A DNA stretch of 64,000 nt from Treponema zioleckii (GCF_014737315.1 NZ_JPUF01000003.1:59980-123979); one strand, 5' to 3'; shown: positions 35,405-45,084, numbered from the stretch's first letter. Notes: generated from the letters alone by a model not told the origin. Program-made: numbers and translations.

Positions 35405-36571
35405 ATGAGTGGTGCTGGTAAAAAGTTTAGTCTGAATTTGCCTCTGAAAGTTATCTTGACAGAGGAAGGTACATCGCATTTTATCAGTCACAAGAAAAAA
35501 CTTTTAAGATTTAAGCTTGCAGATAATGTTGAAGAATACGGAATCTCTTTGAATCCGTTTTCGCCACAGTCCCTTCAGAACATGATTATGGTTGACTATA
35601 TTTCAAAAATCGAAATTGCCATGTCAGAGTTCGTTTCCGTTCGACAGGAAGTGATGGATCTTTCGAAGGTCATCGTCTACTCGCTTCTTTACAAGCAGTT
35701 TGAACGCGAGGTTTTTGCGAGCCTTATAAAATGTGACATTGTTCGTAAACATAACCGTGCAAATCCTAGCCAGCTCATCGACGAGCGAACTAATATTGCT
35801 GATTCAAAATTGCGTACTGTGCTGGTAAACAAGCAGTCTGTAATCGCAATGGTAAAGAAAGATATTCTTGATCCTGTCTGGAAGTCGATTCTTGAAAACA
35901 AGGATTATTCTCCAGAAGAGAGAAATGTTTATCTTCTTATGTCGGAGAAATTCCTGAATCGTCTGAGTCTTATGAATTGGTATATTCTTGTAAAATTTTA
36001 TAAGACCGACGGTTTTGCCGAGATGAATCTTTCAATAAGGCATCTTTTGCAGGAATACATGGAAAAATCTCGTGTTGCCGAATATATTTCGATTCTTGTG
36101 ATGGAGCTTGCGCTCAATAATGAGAACAACAACATGAGAAAGGCTGCAAAGCTTATGTATGCAGGTGCGGAAGACACCGATTCAATGATTTTTGACCCGG
36201 ATATTCGCGAAAAAATCATTGCTGAGCTTAAACGCAAGCACGAGCTGGTTTCGCTTTCATGGAAACTTGGCGGCGGCTCTACTTCTGTTGGTAAACAGGG
36301 ACGACTCCAGATTACGCTTTACAACAAAGATGAGGAGTTCCAGGAAACGAAAGAGAGCATTGAAGCTAAAATGGCTGCCGATACAAGCAAGCGTTCTCTT
36401 ATCGATTTCTACCGGGAACTTCCTGACGGGCAGGAGAGCACGGACTTGGGACTTTACTATCTTTCTTATCTTGATGACGCATGTAAGAAAGTTGACGTAA
36501 AATTCGAGTCTATCGTAAATCAGTTCTCGTCAAACGATTTAACCGTCATTAACTTGATTTTTAACTTCTAA
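35405..36571 (+). CDS. Conserved protein of unknown function
   Basis: A 388-residue soluble-looking protein with no signal peptide. It is mostly helical (about 60-275) with short mixed ends. The C-terminus reads TDLGLYYLSYLDDACKKVDV then DLTVINLIFNF. AAGGAG lies 9 nt before the ATG. It stands alone, 83 nt from the divergent membrane-protein gene, and 29 nt before a lipoprotein gene on the same strand. Codon use looks like that of highly expressed neighbours (few AT-rich runs). I do not recognise a family; its wording is familiar from treponemes but I cannot name an assigned function. Confidence 0.75.
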   Translation: MSGAGKKFSLNLPLKVILTEEGTSHFISHKKKLLRFKLADNVEEYGISLNPFSPQSLQNMIMVDYISKIEIAMSEFVSVRQEVMDLSKVIVYSLLYKQFEREVFASLIKCDIVRKHNRANPSQLIDERTNIADSKLRTVLVNKQSVIAMVKKDILDPVWKSILENKDYSPEERNVYLLMSEKFLNRLSLMNWYILVKFYKTDGFAEMNLSIRHLLQEYMEKSRVAEYISILVMELALNNENNNMRKAAKLMYAGAEDTDSMIFDPDIREKIIAELKRKHELVSLSWKLGGGSTSVGKQGRLQITLYNKDEEFQETKESIEAKMAADTSKRSLIDFYRELPDGQESTDLGLYYLSYLDDACKKVDVKFESIVNQFSSNDLTVINLIFNF

Positions 36572-36600
36572 AAAAAATTGAATTCGGGTAACATATACTT

Positions 36601-37242
36601 ATGTTTCTCAAACTTATTCGGAAAATTATCATCGGGACTGTGCTTTTTGCGTTCGTGCCGATGATTTTTTCATGTTCAGACAGCGTACCCGAAATTTCGA
36701 AAGTCTCTTATTACGTCGTTTTTGACTTTGAAGAAGTTGATAAAAATCCTTCCGTGTCGCTTTCTGTTTTTTTGCAGCTCAACAGTGAAGCTCGGCGTGC
36801 TTCAAAAATGGTTGTTTCAAAAGATTCCAGTGATTATTCATGGATTATCGAAACTCCTGAGATTTTTTCTTCCGACGACAAAAATTACGTATTTGCGAAA
36901 AACCTCCGTTCTGATGCGATGAGCCCGAATTTTGCAGGCTCGTATACTGTTTTGTATGCCGATTTGACTGACAACGAAACCGAGGGAAAATTCGTTGTGG
37001 CCTATGACAAGCGGCTTGTTGAATCAACTTCTGAAAATGCGCTTTCTTTTGCAAGGGGGGCGCAAAAAAATATTGCGGTGTACAACGAAAAAAACGAAGT
37101 GATTTATTTTGGAAAACCAAAGGATAGCTGGAGCGAGCCTCAAAAAATCCTTGAAAATTATAACAAAGCCGTCTCAAAGCGGGACGTTTATTTTAGTGCT
37201 GGCAGCGGAGTTTATATTCTTCTGCCTAAAGAAAATCTTTAA
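36601..37242 (+). CDS. Putative lipoprotein of unknown function
   Basis: A 213-residue protein with a lipoprotein signal: K-L-I-R-K then a hydrophobic stretch and the lipobox-like M-I-F-S-C (cysteine about residue 25), followed by S-D-S-V-P. Spirochaete lipoboxes tolerate such variation. The mature part is mixed alpha/beta with no motif I know ([40 protein letters not shown]). Lipidation would use Lgt/Lsp and possibly Lnt encoded at 20365. It ends 19 nt before the trmB start; the two may be cotranscribed. Confidence 0.8.
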   Translation: MFLKLIRKIIIGTVLFAFVPMIFSCSDSVPEISKVSYYVVFDFEEVDKNPSVSLSVFLQLNSEARRASKMVVSKDSSDYSWIIETPEIFSSDDKNYVFAKNLRSDAMSPNFAGSYTVLYADLTDNETEGKFVVAYDKRLVESTSENALSFARGAQKNIAVYNEKNEVIYFGKPKDSWSEPQKILENYNKAVSKRDVYFSAGSGVYILLPKENL

Positions 37243-37261
37243 AATGAAAGCGAGGAAAATT

Positions 37262-37966
37262 ATGCCTGAAAGACAAACTGATGAGATAAGACGTGAAGTG
37301 CACACTTTTGTGATTCGTGCGGGGCATTTTACCAATGCTGAAAAAAAAGACTACGAGGAACTTTTGCCTGTTTGGGGCATTCCTTACGATAAAGAAAAAT
37401 TCAGCGAAAAGAAACTTGATTTTGAAGAAATCTTCGGAAACAAAAATCCTGTCGTAATAGAAATTGGTTTTGGAATGGGAAAGGCGACTGCGATAATTGC
37501 GGAGAACAATCCTAACATCAACTATATTGGAATCGAGGTCCATAAGCCAGGAATCGGAAAACTTTTGGGCGAGATTCGTGAGCGTGGGCTAAAAAATCTA
37601 AGAATCATCGCGCATGATGCTATGGAAGTGCTTTCCGACATGATTGCCGATGAAAGCGTTAGTGCGTTCCATATTTTCTTTGCCGACCCGTGGCCAAAAA
37701 AACGCCACCACAAGCGAAGACTCGTTCAGCGCCCTAGAACAGATTTGCTCACAAAAAAACTTTTGAAAGGCGGCTACATTTATTTTGTTACGGATTGGCT
37801 TCCTTACGCTGAGTTTGCGATGGATGAGCTAAAACTTACGGAAGGACTCAAAAATCGTTTTGACGGTTTTGCGCCGCATCAGGAGTGGCGACCGGAGACT
37901 CGTTTTGAGCAAAAAGGTGTTGACGCGAACCGCGTGATTAGCGAAATGATGTTCGAAAAAATCTAG
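37262..37966 (+). CDS. trmB: tRNA (guanine-N7-)-methyltransferase
   Basis: Methylates N7 of G46 in tRNA using S-adenosylmethionine. The 234 residues show the SAM motif [15 protein letters not shown] (about 63-77), [14 protein letters not shown] (about 88-101), the family signature [19 protein letters not shown] (about 138-156) and [14 protein letters not shown] near the C-terminus. GAGG lies 8 nt before the ATG at 37262; earlier in-frame starts (37244 and in the lipoprotein gene) lack this. ligA follows after 9 nt. Confidence 0.95.
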   Translation: MPERQTDEIRREVHTFVIRAGHFTNAEKKDYEELLPVWGIPYDKEKFSEKKLDFEEIFGNKNPVVIEIGFGMGKATAIIAENNPNINYIGIEVHKPGIGKLLGEIRERGLKNLRIIAHDAMEVLSDMIADESVSAFHIFFADPWPKKRHHKRRLVQRPRTDLLTKKLLKGGYIYFVTDWLPYAEFAMDELKLTEGLKNRFDGFAPHQEWRPETRFEQKGVDANRVISEMMFEKI

Positions 37967-37975
37967 GAAGTAAAA

Positions 37976-39913
37976 ATGGCAGATTTATTTGATATTGATG
38001 AGACTGCAAGAATTTCTGAGCTGGTTACGCTCATAAAAAAATATCAGGATTCTTACTACAATGGCGAGGCCGAAATTGAGGATTCTGAATTTGATAAACT
38101 TTGGGACGAACTTAAAACTCTGGACCCGGAAAATGAAATTTTAAAAAAAGTTGGTGCCGACAGCGGAAATTTTGCGAAAATCAGGCATATAATGCCAATG
38201 GGGAGTCAGGAAAAAGCTGCGAACCCTGAGCAATTTCTTGCATGGGCTAAAAATCACGTTTATTCAGAATATTTTGTTGAATACAAACTCGACGGTGCTT
38301 CTCTTGAGCTTCAATTCAGGCATGGCAATTTAGTTCGCGCGGTGACTCGTGGCGACGGCTCGGTTGGAGACGACATTACCGCGAACGCAAAAAAAATGAA
38401 CGGCGTTCCCGCGGCTCTATTCGACTGTGACGGAAAGAGCGTTGATTTTACTGGTGCCGTACGTGGCGAAGTTATTATGACGCATGACGTTCATAAAACT
38501 TTTTATGCCGATAAAGCAAATTGCCGAAATGCGGCGAACGGTCTTATGAAGCGAAAGGACGGAAGCGGAAGCGAGAATTTAAAGCTCATAACTTACGATG
38601 CTTTGTGCACTGAAGGTGAAAGTCCGTTTAAAGACGAGGAAGAAAAAATTGATTGGCTCAAAAAATGCGGTTTTAACGTTTGCCCGCTAAAAATCGTTCA
38701 TTCTCCAAAAGAAGTTATTGATTACCGCGCCGAAGTGATGGAAAAAAGGACTGCGCTTGAATACGACATTGACGGGCTTGTAATAAAAGAGCGGGCCATA
38801 AATCTTGCAGATGCAAGTCGGGCCAGGCCTGACAGACAGATAGCTTTTAAATTCAGTCTTGAAGAAGCTGTTTCTATCGTGCGTTCTGTTGAGTGGAGCG
38901 AATCCGGGGCAACATACACTCCTGTCGCGATTTTTGACGAAGTTTCCCTGAACGGAACGAAAGTTCAGCGCGCGAGCCTTGCGAATCCAGACACGATGCG
39001 TGCGCTCGGCTTGAAAATCGGAAGCCGGGTCGTTGTGGTAAAACGCGGCGAAATTATCCCAAAAATAGAGAACGTTCTCCCGGAAGAAGAAGGGGACAAA
39101 ACTTCGCAAGTGATTTTTCCGAGCGAGTGCCAGATTTGCGGTTCCAAGCTTGTTGATGACGGAAGCCGGCTTTACTGCCCGAACAAGTCTTGTTCAAAGC
39201 GGATTTTGCATCAGCTTTTTAAATGGGTCGGCGTAGTTGATATTCGGGATTTGGGCGAAACTTTAATCCGCTCGCTTTTTAAGGACAAAATTCTTAATTC
39301 AATTTCTGATATTTACAAACTTGATGCCGAAACATTGGTTCCTTACTTTTTGAATGAGGAATCAATCGAAAATCAAAAAGATTCTCTCGGCGCAAAAAAA
39401 GTTTACGAGTCGATTCAAAGGCACCGAAAAATGTCCCTTGCCGTTTTTGTTGCTGGTTTTGACATTGAAGGAATCGGTGAGACGACCGTGCAGAAACTTG
39501 TTGATTCTGGCTATAATTCGCTCGAAAAACTTTTTGCCGCGACTACTGAGCAGATTGCCGCCGTTTATGGTTTTGCGGAAATAACTGCCCAAACCTTCGT
39601 GCAAGGGCTTTTGGAAAACAAAGAAGAAATGCTCTCCCTCGTTAACGGCGGCGTGATTGAAATTGAGCAGGTTTCGGGCGGAAAACTCGAAGGAAAATCT
39701 TTTTGTTTTACAGGCGAACTTAGGAGCATGAAGCGTGCTGATGCCGAGGAACTCGTAAAGAAAAACGGCGGTTCGTGCAAGTCGTCTGTTACGAAGGATT
39801 TGAGCTATCTCGTTACGAATGATACCGAAAGCGGTTCTTCAAAAAATCAGAAGGCTCAGAAGTATAACATTCCGATAATCAACGAGGAGGAATTTTTAAA
39901 ACTACTTTCATAA
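37976..39913 (+). CDS. ligA: NAD-dependent DNA ligase
   Basis: Seals nicks in replication and repair using NAD. The 645 residues contain the adenylation site Y-K-L-D-G-A-S (lysine about 103), the nucleotidyltransferase motifs TRGDGSVGDDIT and D-I-D-G-L-V-I-K, an OB domain, the four-cysteine zinc finger (C-Q-I-C-G and C-P-N-K-S-C, about 384-407), helix-hairpin-helix repeats (about 430-560) and a C-terminal BRCT domain (GKSFCFTGELRSMKRADAEE). It is slightly short for the family (~670). It is 9 nt after trmB. Confidence 0.97.
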   Translation: MADLFDIDETARISELVTLIKKYQDSYYNGEAEIEDSEFDKLWDELKTLDPENEILKKVGADSGNFAKIRHIMPMGSQEKAANPEQFLAWAKNHVYSEYFVEYKLDGASLELQFRHGNLVRAVTRGDGSVGDDITANAKKMNGVPAALFDCDGKSVDFTGAVRGEVIMTHDVHKTFYADKANCRNAANGLMKRKDGSGSENLKLITYDALCTEGESPFKDEEEKIDWLKKCGFNVCPLKIVHSPKEVIDYRAEVMEKRTALEYDIDGLVIKERAINLADASRARPDRQIAFKFSLEEAVSIVRSVEWSESGATYTPVAIFDEVSLNGTKVQRASLANPDTMRALGLKIGSRVVVVKRGEIIPKIENVLPEEEGDKTSQVIFPSECQICGSKLVDDGSRLYCPNKSCSKRILHQLFKWVGVVDIRDLGETLIRSLFKDKILNSISDIYKLDAETLVPYFLNEESIENQKDSLGAKKVYESIQRHRKMSLAVFVAGFDIEGIGETTVQKLVDSGYNSLEKLFAATTEQIAAVYGFAEITAQTFVQGLLENKEEMLSLVNGGVIEIEQVSGGKLEGKSFCFTGELRSMKRADAEELVKKNGGSCKSSVTKDLSYLVTNDTESGSSKNQKAQKYNIPIINEEEFLKLLS

Positions 39914-39986
39914 AACGTATGCGGACAGAAAAAAAGTAAAACTCGAAAAAATCATAAAATTTATTTCGCTTGCCTCACTTTTTGTT

Positions 39987-40538
39987 TTGCTCGGAACCGC
40001 GTTGTTTTATTGTTTTATTTTTGTCCGCTGTTTTTTTTCTGCAAAGAAAGTCCCGGAAATCTCGAATTATTCGGTTATGCACGTGCTGTTTTATGGTTCC
40101 AGCCCGGACACGGTTAGCGCGCGTTTTACGATTCTTGACACTGACGGCAAGGAATTCTGCATAATTGATCGGTCGTGGAGCGGGCAAAGTCTTTCTGTGG
40201 ATTTTACGAGTGCGGCTTTTGGCGGAAAAGAATATCTTTTTCCGCTGGATATTCGTTCTTCCAAAATCGGGCATGAAAATTCTTCGCAAGTGGGGGACGG
40301 CACTTTTTTACCAAAATACTTCCTTGAAGACGGTGAGTGTATGCTGTTGTCTTCAAGGTATTCTTCAAAATGTCGTTCTGCCCTGAGCGATTTGTGCTTT
40401 TTTGCAATCTGGCAATCAAAAAGAATGCAGTCAAGATATTCAAAAATCTATTCGATAGAACTTTCCGGTCTAAAGACCGGAACTCGCTACGAGATTGTTA
40501 TTGATTCAAAAGGTTCTTTGAAGCTTCTTCAAATGTAA
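39987..40538 (+). CDS. Membrane-anchored protein of unknown function, N-terminus uncertain
   Basis: A 183-codon frame opening with TTG at 39987 inside a hydrophobic helix (L-F-Y-C-F-I-F-V-R-C-F-F). The same frame is open upstream to 39900 and would encode K-V-K-L-E-K-I-I-K-F-I-S-L before the helix, but has no ATG, GTG or TTG there. An ATG at 39919 lies in another frame and meets TAA after six codons; adding one A to the A7 run at 39929-39935 would join it in frame and give M-R-T-E-K then a normal membrane anchor. The soluble part (about 25-183) is beta-rich, unknown. The last 41 nt overlap the convergent peptidase gene. Confidence 0.62.
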   Translation: MLGTALFYCFIFVRCFFSAKKVPEISNYSVMHVLFYGSSPDTVSARFTILDTDGKEFCIIDRSWSGQSLSVDFTSAAFGGKEYLFPLDIRSSKIGHENSSQVGDGTFLPKYFLEDGECMLLSSRYSSKCRSALSDLCFFAIWQSKRMQSRYSKIYSIELSGLKTGTRYEIVIDSKGSLKLLQM

Positions 40539-41523
40539 AATCGCTTATAAAAAAATCTGGATCAACTGCTTCCCAGTTCATGCGGATTTCCCAATGAAGG
40601 TGCGGCCCTGTTACGAATCCTGTCGCTCCGGAGATTGAAATCAAATCGCCTGGTTTAACGATGTCTCCGACTTTGCATTTTAGTTCGCTGTTGTGGTAGT
40701 AAAGGCTGTAAAGCTGCGGTAAATGCTCGATTACGACGGTGTAGCCGGTGGTGATTCTCCATTCAGAAAGAACGACTTTTCCGTGTGCGCAGGCTCGAAC
40801 TTCTGAGCCGGTGGGAATTCCAAAGTCCTTTCCGTAGTGCATACTGTTCTGCTTTTTTCCTGTGGTGTAGACATAAACGCGTCTTTCGCCGTAGGTTGAA
40901 GTGATTCTTTTTGCTGGTGTTGGAGCCTGGAATGCGTTAAGTTCGTAAACGGCGTTTGTGTCGCATTTTCCCAAGACTTCGTTGAGCTTTGCAATTTGCT
41001 GCTGTTTTTCTTTGCTGTTGTCGTTTCGGATTTTTGTGCTTGCTTCTGGCATGTTGAGCGTGTAAAGCTCAAAATCTTTTTTGAGAACTTCAACTGGCAG
41101 CGTAAAAGTCTGTTTTGCCCTTCCGAATGGTGAATAAGTAACGTTGAGCGTGTACTGTCCTGGTTTTACGTATGTGTTCAGCGGAACGCCGGCAAGAATC
41201 GTTTCTTCGGCAGTTTCGTCACTTCGTTTGATTCTGTAAAAACTTGACTGAGAGAGAGACTTTGCAGTTAAATCTTTTCCCTTAAAAAACTGAATTTTTC
41301 CAGTTGATTTTTTGTCTGCGGTCAAAAGCTGATTTTTAAAATCGTTTTTTGGCGTAAAAATCATTCTTACAAAAAGCGCGTCACCTGGATGCAATTTTGC
41401 GTTGTAAAAAACGCTCATGTTGTAGTCGTCCGTTTGCCAGCTGCTTTTTTCGGCTGTAAGGGCGGCCATTGCGATTAGCAAGAAAGTAAGAATAGCCGCC
41501 ACTTTTTTTGTACTTTTATTCAT
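40498..41523 (-). CDS. Exported M23-family metallopeptidase (LytM domain)
   Basis: A 341-residue exported protein. Signal peptide at residues 1-24 (A-A-I-L-T-F-L-L-I-A-M-A-A-L-T-A). Residues 30-150 form a beta domain, and 220-330 the LytM domain with the zinc ligands in H-Y-G-K-D-F-G-I-P-T-G (His, Asp; about 232-242), and G-P-H-L-H-W-E-I-R (about 303-311). These enzymes cut peptidoglycan cross-bridges in the periplasm or regulate amidases. All zinc ligands seem present, so it is probably active. AGGAGG lies 8 nt before the ATG. It is 28 nt after recJ. Confidence 0.92.
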   Translation of the reverse strand: MNKSTKKVAAILTFLLIAMAALTAEKSSWQTDDYNMSVFYNAKLHPGDALFVRMIFTPKNDFKNQLLTADKKSTGKIQFFKGKDLTAKSLSQSSFYRIKRSDETAEETILAGVPLNTYVKPGQYTLNVTYSPFGRAKQTFTLPVEVLKKDFELYTLNMPEASTKIRNDNSKEKQQQIAKLNEVLGKCDTNAVYELNAFQAPTPAKRITSTYGERRVYVYTTGKKQNSMHYGKDFGIPTGSEVRACAHGKVVLSEWRITTGYTVVIEHLPQLYSLYYHNSELKCKVGDIVKPGDLISISGATGFVTGPHLHWEIRMNWEAVDPDFFISDFTFEEASKNLLNQ

Positions 41524-41551
41524 AAAATCCTCCTCGATTTTGAATTCTATT

Positions 41552-43687
41552 TTAGTCCATGCTGCGCCGGATATCCGTTATTATCATTTGCGGCGTTTCG
41601 ACTCCGTTGTAAGTGTTTCGGCTTATCTGGTAAACCACGTCAACTTTGTCGCCCTTGTCGAATTCTTTGTGGAGACGGTCGCCTTCTCCCCAGAACATTG
41701 CCGGCCACTTGTTTTTTCCGCAGTCCAAAGTGAGTTTTAAATGTTGCCGTTCTGTTTTACCGAGCAATAGCGCGTCAGAAATTTTTAGCGAACGGCTCAT
41801 AAATGTAAGTTCTCGGTTTGACTCACCGTATGGCTCGAATTTGTCCACGAGCGTAAGCAGCGTCGGTTTTAGGTAGTCTGGCGGAATTTCTGCATCAATG
41901 TCGATTCTTTCGGATTCGTCATTTCCAAGTTCAATTGTAGGGGCAAGCTTTTCAAGGTACGAAAGGAATTCTGGCATACGTTCTTTCTTAAAACTGAATC
42001 CTGCCGCAAAATTGTGCCCGCCGTGGCTTATAAAAACTTCGCTCATCTGTTCGAGAAAATTCGTAACGTCGTAACCGCGACAGCTCCGCATTGAGCCGAT
42101 GGCGATTCCGTCAACGTAAGTGATTGCCATTGAAGGAATTCCGTAAGTGGATACAAGCCGGCCCGCAATCGTTCCCGAAACTCCGCGGTTGATTCTTTCG
42201 TCAATCACGACGCAAAGTTTTCCGCCGTATTTTTCGATTGATTCGCGCGCGTGTTCTTCCGCATAGCTCCAGCCTTCGATTCCGAGTTGCTTTCGGGTAT
42301 TGTTCATATCGATGATTTTGTTCGCAATGTCGGTTCGTTTTGCCGGGTCTTTTTCAAGGAACAGCTCAAGACCGATTTCTGGCTGGCCGAGTCTTCCCGT
42401 TGCGTTCAAGGCTGGATTTATGTTCCATGAAAGATCCGTGCTACCGATTTTTTTTCCGAGAAGATTCTGGAGCGAAAGAAGTTCCATGAGTCCTTCGCGC
42501 GCGTTCCCCTTGTTTATGGAGTTGATTCCGTGCCGAAGGAAAATTCTGTTTTCGTCAATAAGAGGCATAATGTCTGCGAGGGCTGCAAGAGAAACAAGCT
42601 GCAAATCCCGCTCGTCGGCTTTTTTGATTTCCGGGAACTGCTCTTCAATCTGTCTGTTTACGAACGTTACAAAAATATTGAAGAAACTTTTTATTTCGCT
42701 GTTGTATTCTGGATTGTAACGGGCGATTTTTGATTTTGACTTCAAATCTGAGAGCGACGCGTTTGCCATTGAAGGAAATATCCGAGCGAGCTGAGGGCGC
42801 AAATCAAGAAAGTTGAATTCTGCTCCTTTGCCGAACGTTTGTGACAAAATCTGCTGCGTAGAATTTGCGTCCCAGACAAAAATCTGCTGGCCCCGTAAAA
42901 AGTCCAAAAGCTTTGTTTGAGAAATCGAAGTTCCTGCGTCGTATTTTTCTGAGAAAAATGATTTTTCCACGAGATTTTCAACTTTTATAACTTCAACGGC
43001 GCACTTTCCGCCTTCTTCGTGGGCTGTAAGAAGTGCGATTTCGTTTTTGTAAACTTCGCTCCGCGCAAATCTTAATGCCGTAACGACTTTGTAGGCAACC
43101 GCGCAGCCAGAAATGTCTTTGAACGGATAGCCTGAGTCCGCGCATTTTGGATTTACGATGATTGCAGGCGAAGGAAGCACTTCCGGAGGATTGTGATGGT
43201 CAATGACTATAACATCCATTCCTTTTTCAGTTGCATATTTTATTTCTTCCACGTTTGAAATTCCGCAGTCCACGGTGATGATTAAAGAACCGTAGTCTTT
43301 TTCAAACTCGTCGATTGCAGGAAGGTTCAGTCCGTATGGGTCTGAGCCTGACGGAAGCTTGCATTTTACGTCAAGACCGAGAGACGTTAGGTAATTGTAG
43401 AGGACAGTTGTTGACGTGATTCCGTCCACGTCGCGGTCTCCAAAGATAAGGACTTTTTCCTCTTCGTCAACCGCCTGAAGAATCCTGTCTACCGCGTCTT
43501 CCATGTTTACGAACAAAAACGGATTGTGAAGGTATCTTTTGTCATCTTCCAAAAAATATTGCACATCGTTTCCGTTTACAATGCCTCTGCGGGCAAGAAT
43601 AGAGGCCGTGAGCGGATCCGCGCCAAAACGGTCGTAAATGTCGCTAACCTCTTTTCGAGTGATTGTTTTTTTTATCCAGTTTTTCAT
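41552..43687 (-). CDS. recJ: Single-strand-DNA-specific exonuclease RecJ
   Basis: 5'-3' exonuclease on single-stranded DNA for recombination and mismatch repair. The 711 residues have DHH motif I I-F-G-D-R-D-V-D-G (about 80-88; most RecJ have GDYDADG, so Tyr and Ala are replaced but the three Asp remain), VDCGISN (about 139-145), VIDHHNP (about 161-167) and the DHHA1 motif S-H-G-G-H-N-F-A-A-G-F (about 572-582). Residues ~190-310 are an insertion with a stretch I could not place; this is longer than E. coli RecJ (577). It overlaps recO by 4 nt, so the two repair genes are coupled. Confidence 0.93.
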   Translation of the reverse strand: MKNWIKKTITRKEVSDIYDRFGADPLTASILARRGIVNGNDVQYFLEDDKRYLHNPFLFVNMEDAVDRILQAVDEEEKVLIFGDRDVDGITSTTVLYNYLTSLGLDVKCKLPSGSDPYGLNLPAIDEFEKDYGSLIITVDCGISNVEEIKYATEKGMDVIVIDHHNPPEVLPSPAIIVNPKCADSGYPFKDISGCAVAYKVVTALRFARSEVYKNEIALLTAHEEGGKCAVEVIKVENLVEKSFFSEKYDAGTSISQTKLLDFLRGQQIFVWDANSTQQILSQTFGKGAEFNFLDLRPQLARIFPSMANASLSDLKSKSKIARYNPEYNSEIKSFFNIFVTFVNRQIEEQFPEIKKADERDLQLVSLAALADIMPLIDENRIFLRHGINSINKGNAREGLMELLSLQNLLGKKIGSTDLSWNINPALNATGRLGQPEIGLELFLEKDPAKRTDIANKIIDMNNTRKQLGIEGWSYAEEHARESIEKYGGKLCVVIDERINRGVSGTIAGRLVSTYGIPSMAITYVDGIAIGSMRSCRGYDVTNFLEQMSEVFISHGGHNFAAGFSFKKERMPEFLSYLEKLAPTIELGNDESERIDIDAEIPPDYLKPTLLTLVDKFEPYGESNRELTFMSRSLKISDALLLGKTERQHLKLTLDCGKNKWPAMFWGEGDRLHKEFDKGDKVDVVYQISRNTYNGVETPQMIITDIRRSMD

Positions 43688-44487
43688 AAAATCCCGATTC
43701 CAGATTCAAGTGATTTGAGCTTCGAGCCGCACGCATTCTCAATCAGAGCAAAGCAAAGTTCTTTCATCTCAAGATACGATTTTTCATCGATTAAAATCCG
43801 TCTTACGTCCTTTGGTGCAAGCGTTGAAATTGCTTCAAGATACGTTACGGCCGATTTTCCCAAAATGAAGCGTGGTTTATAGGAGTCATTTCCTCCCTGA
43901 GCGGAATACATTGAATGAGAGCAATCCGCACAGATGAATCCGTTTTCACGTTCATCAAAAATATTCATATATAATAAAGAATCATTCGTGAATTTTCTAC
44001 TATGCAAAGATTCACCGCATTGAACACAGGTTGATGTGTTCGGCTTGATTCCTAAGATTTCAAGATATCTCCACAAAAAACGCACGAATCCCAGACGAGA
44101 TTCTTTTTCGTCAGAAAGTTCCATACCGTCCAGCAAGCCGTTTGTTATGCGCCAGGCTGATTTTGGGGAACCTGCGCACTTTGTTTTTATTAGAATTTCC
44201 GCCGCAAGGGAAGATGCGAACGTTTTAAAAAGATTTTCCCTGAATGAAAGATGATATTTTTTTACGTCAAAATCCGTAATTTTTGTGGATTTTTTTGCTT
44301 CGTCGCGGTAAAGATAAAGAACTCCCGAATTCATCGGCGAAACGAGCGAACGAAGTTTGCTTTTTGGCCCCCCGTAAAGAGTCGCATAAATAATTCCCTC
44401 CGCCTCCGAAAAAATCGTTGCCGTGCGATTGTTTTCTCCCTGTGGCTGAATCGAAAGAATGAGTGCGTTGCAAGAGACATTTCTCAT
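43684..44487 (-). CDS. recO: DNA repair protein RecO
   Basis: RecO helps load RecA onto SSB-coated single-stranded DNA in the RecFOR pathway. The 267 residues begin with the OB-fold pattern ALILSIQPQGENNRTATIFS (about 8-27) and YGGPKSKLRS (about 38-47), and carry the central four-cysteine zinc site (C-V-Q-C-G about 145-149 and C-A-D-C about 178-181). Size fits. It ends 4 nt inside recJ. The gene starts about 110 nt from divergent rpoZ. Confidence 0.92.
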   Translation of the reverse strand: MRNVSCNALILSIQPQGENNRTATIFSEAEGIIYATLYGGPKSKLRSLVSPMNSGVLYLYRDEAKKSTKITDFDVKKYHLSFRENLFKTFASSLAAEILIKTKCAGSPKSAWRITNGLLDGMELSDEKESRLGFVRFLWRYLEILGIKPNTSTCVQCGESLHSRKFTNDSLLYMNIFDERENGFICADCSHSMYSAQGGNDSYKPRFILGKSAVTYLEAISTLAPKDVRRILIDEKSYLEMKELCFALIENACGSKLKSLESGIGIL

Positions 44488-44601
44488 TCATTTAAAATAG
44501 TAAATTTCGTTAAAAATAGTCAACTTGTCAAAATAAAAATTGACAGAGAAAAATCAATTTATTAAAATAAAAAAGATATAAAACTAGGAGACATTGATTT
44601 T

Positions 44602-44802
44602 ATGATTTTTCCTTTGGAACAATTGGTTAAATTTTCGGAAAATATTTACGAAGCCACAGTAGCTTCTAGTCGCCGTGCATATCAAATGGCGATGATTAAA
44701 GACAAGGCCATTGAGGAGAATGAAGACAAAGTTGTTTCGCTCGCGGCAAAACAGGTTTTTACAAAGCAGGTAAAATTCGGAAGAATCGAATCTAAAAAAT
44801 AG
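44602..44802 (+). CDS. rpoZ: DNA-directed RNA polymerase omega subunit
   Basis: A 66-residue protein matching the omega core: E-N-I-Y-E-A-T-V-A-S-S-R-R-A-Y-Q-M (about 13-29) then V-V-S-L-A-A-K-Q-V-F-T-K-Q-V-K-F (about 44-59). Omega stabilises the beta' subunit in RNA polymerase. It is shorter than E. coli omega (91) because the C-terminal tail is missing, as is usual in spirochaetes. GGAG lies about 10 nt before the ATG. Confidence 0.85.
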   Translation: MIFPLEQLVKFSENIYEATVASSRRAYQMAMIKDKAIEENEDKVVSLAAKQVFTKQVKFGRIESKK

Positions 44803-44898
44803 GTTACTATAAAAGGTTTGTTTAAGTTTTGTTTTATGCTTGACGAAAACGAACCTTTTAATGATAATACCAATACACTTTAATAAGGGGTGCTTATA

Positions 44899-44985
44899 AT
44901 GCCTTGTGGAAAGAAAAGAAAGCGCCAGAAGATGGCGACACATAAGCGTAAGAAGATGCTTAGGCGCAATCGTCACAAGAAGTAA
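44899..44985 (+). CDS. 28-residue basic ribosomal-type protein (AURKAIP1/COX24-like)
   Basis: MPCGKKRKRQKMATHKRKKM followed by L-R-R-N-R-H-K-K, 28 residues with 17 Lys/Arg/His. The wording matches the small AURKAIP1/COX24-domain proteins annotated in spirochaetes and Bacteroidetes; the eukaryotic relatives are mitochondrial ribosomal proteins (mS38), so an RNA-binding ribosomal role is likely. AAGGGG lies 9 nt upstream of the ATG. A strong terminator follows at 45045. It probably shares a message with rpoZ. Confidence 0.85.
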   Translation: MPCGKKRKRQKMATHKRKKMLRRNRHKK

Positions 44986-45044
44986 TGATGACTGTTAGTC
45001 AGCTTACTTTATAAATGTGGGTTGTGAATTGTGAATTACTTTTA

Positions 45045-45084
45045 AAAGACCGCGAAAGTTGTAAAACTACGCGGTCTTTTTTTT
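45045..45084 (+). terminator. Rho-independent terminator after the 28-residue gene
   Basis: AAAGACCGCG (45045-45054) pairs perfectly with CGCGGTCTTT (45070-45079), followed by a run of eight or more T. It ends the rpoZ unit and separates it from dxs. Confidence 0.92.
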
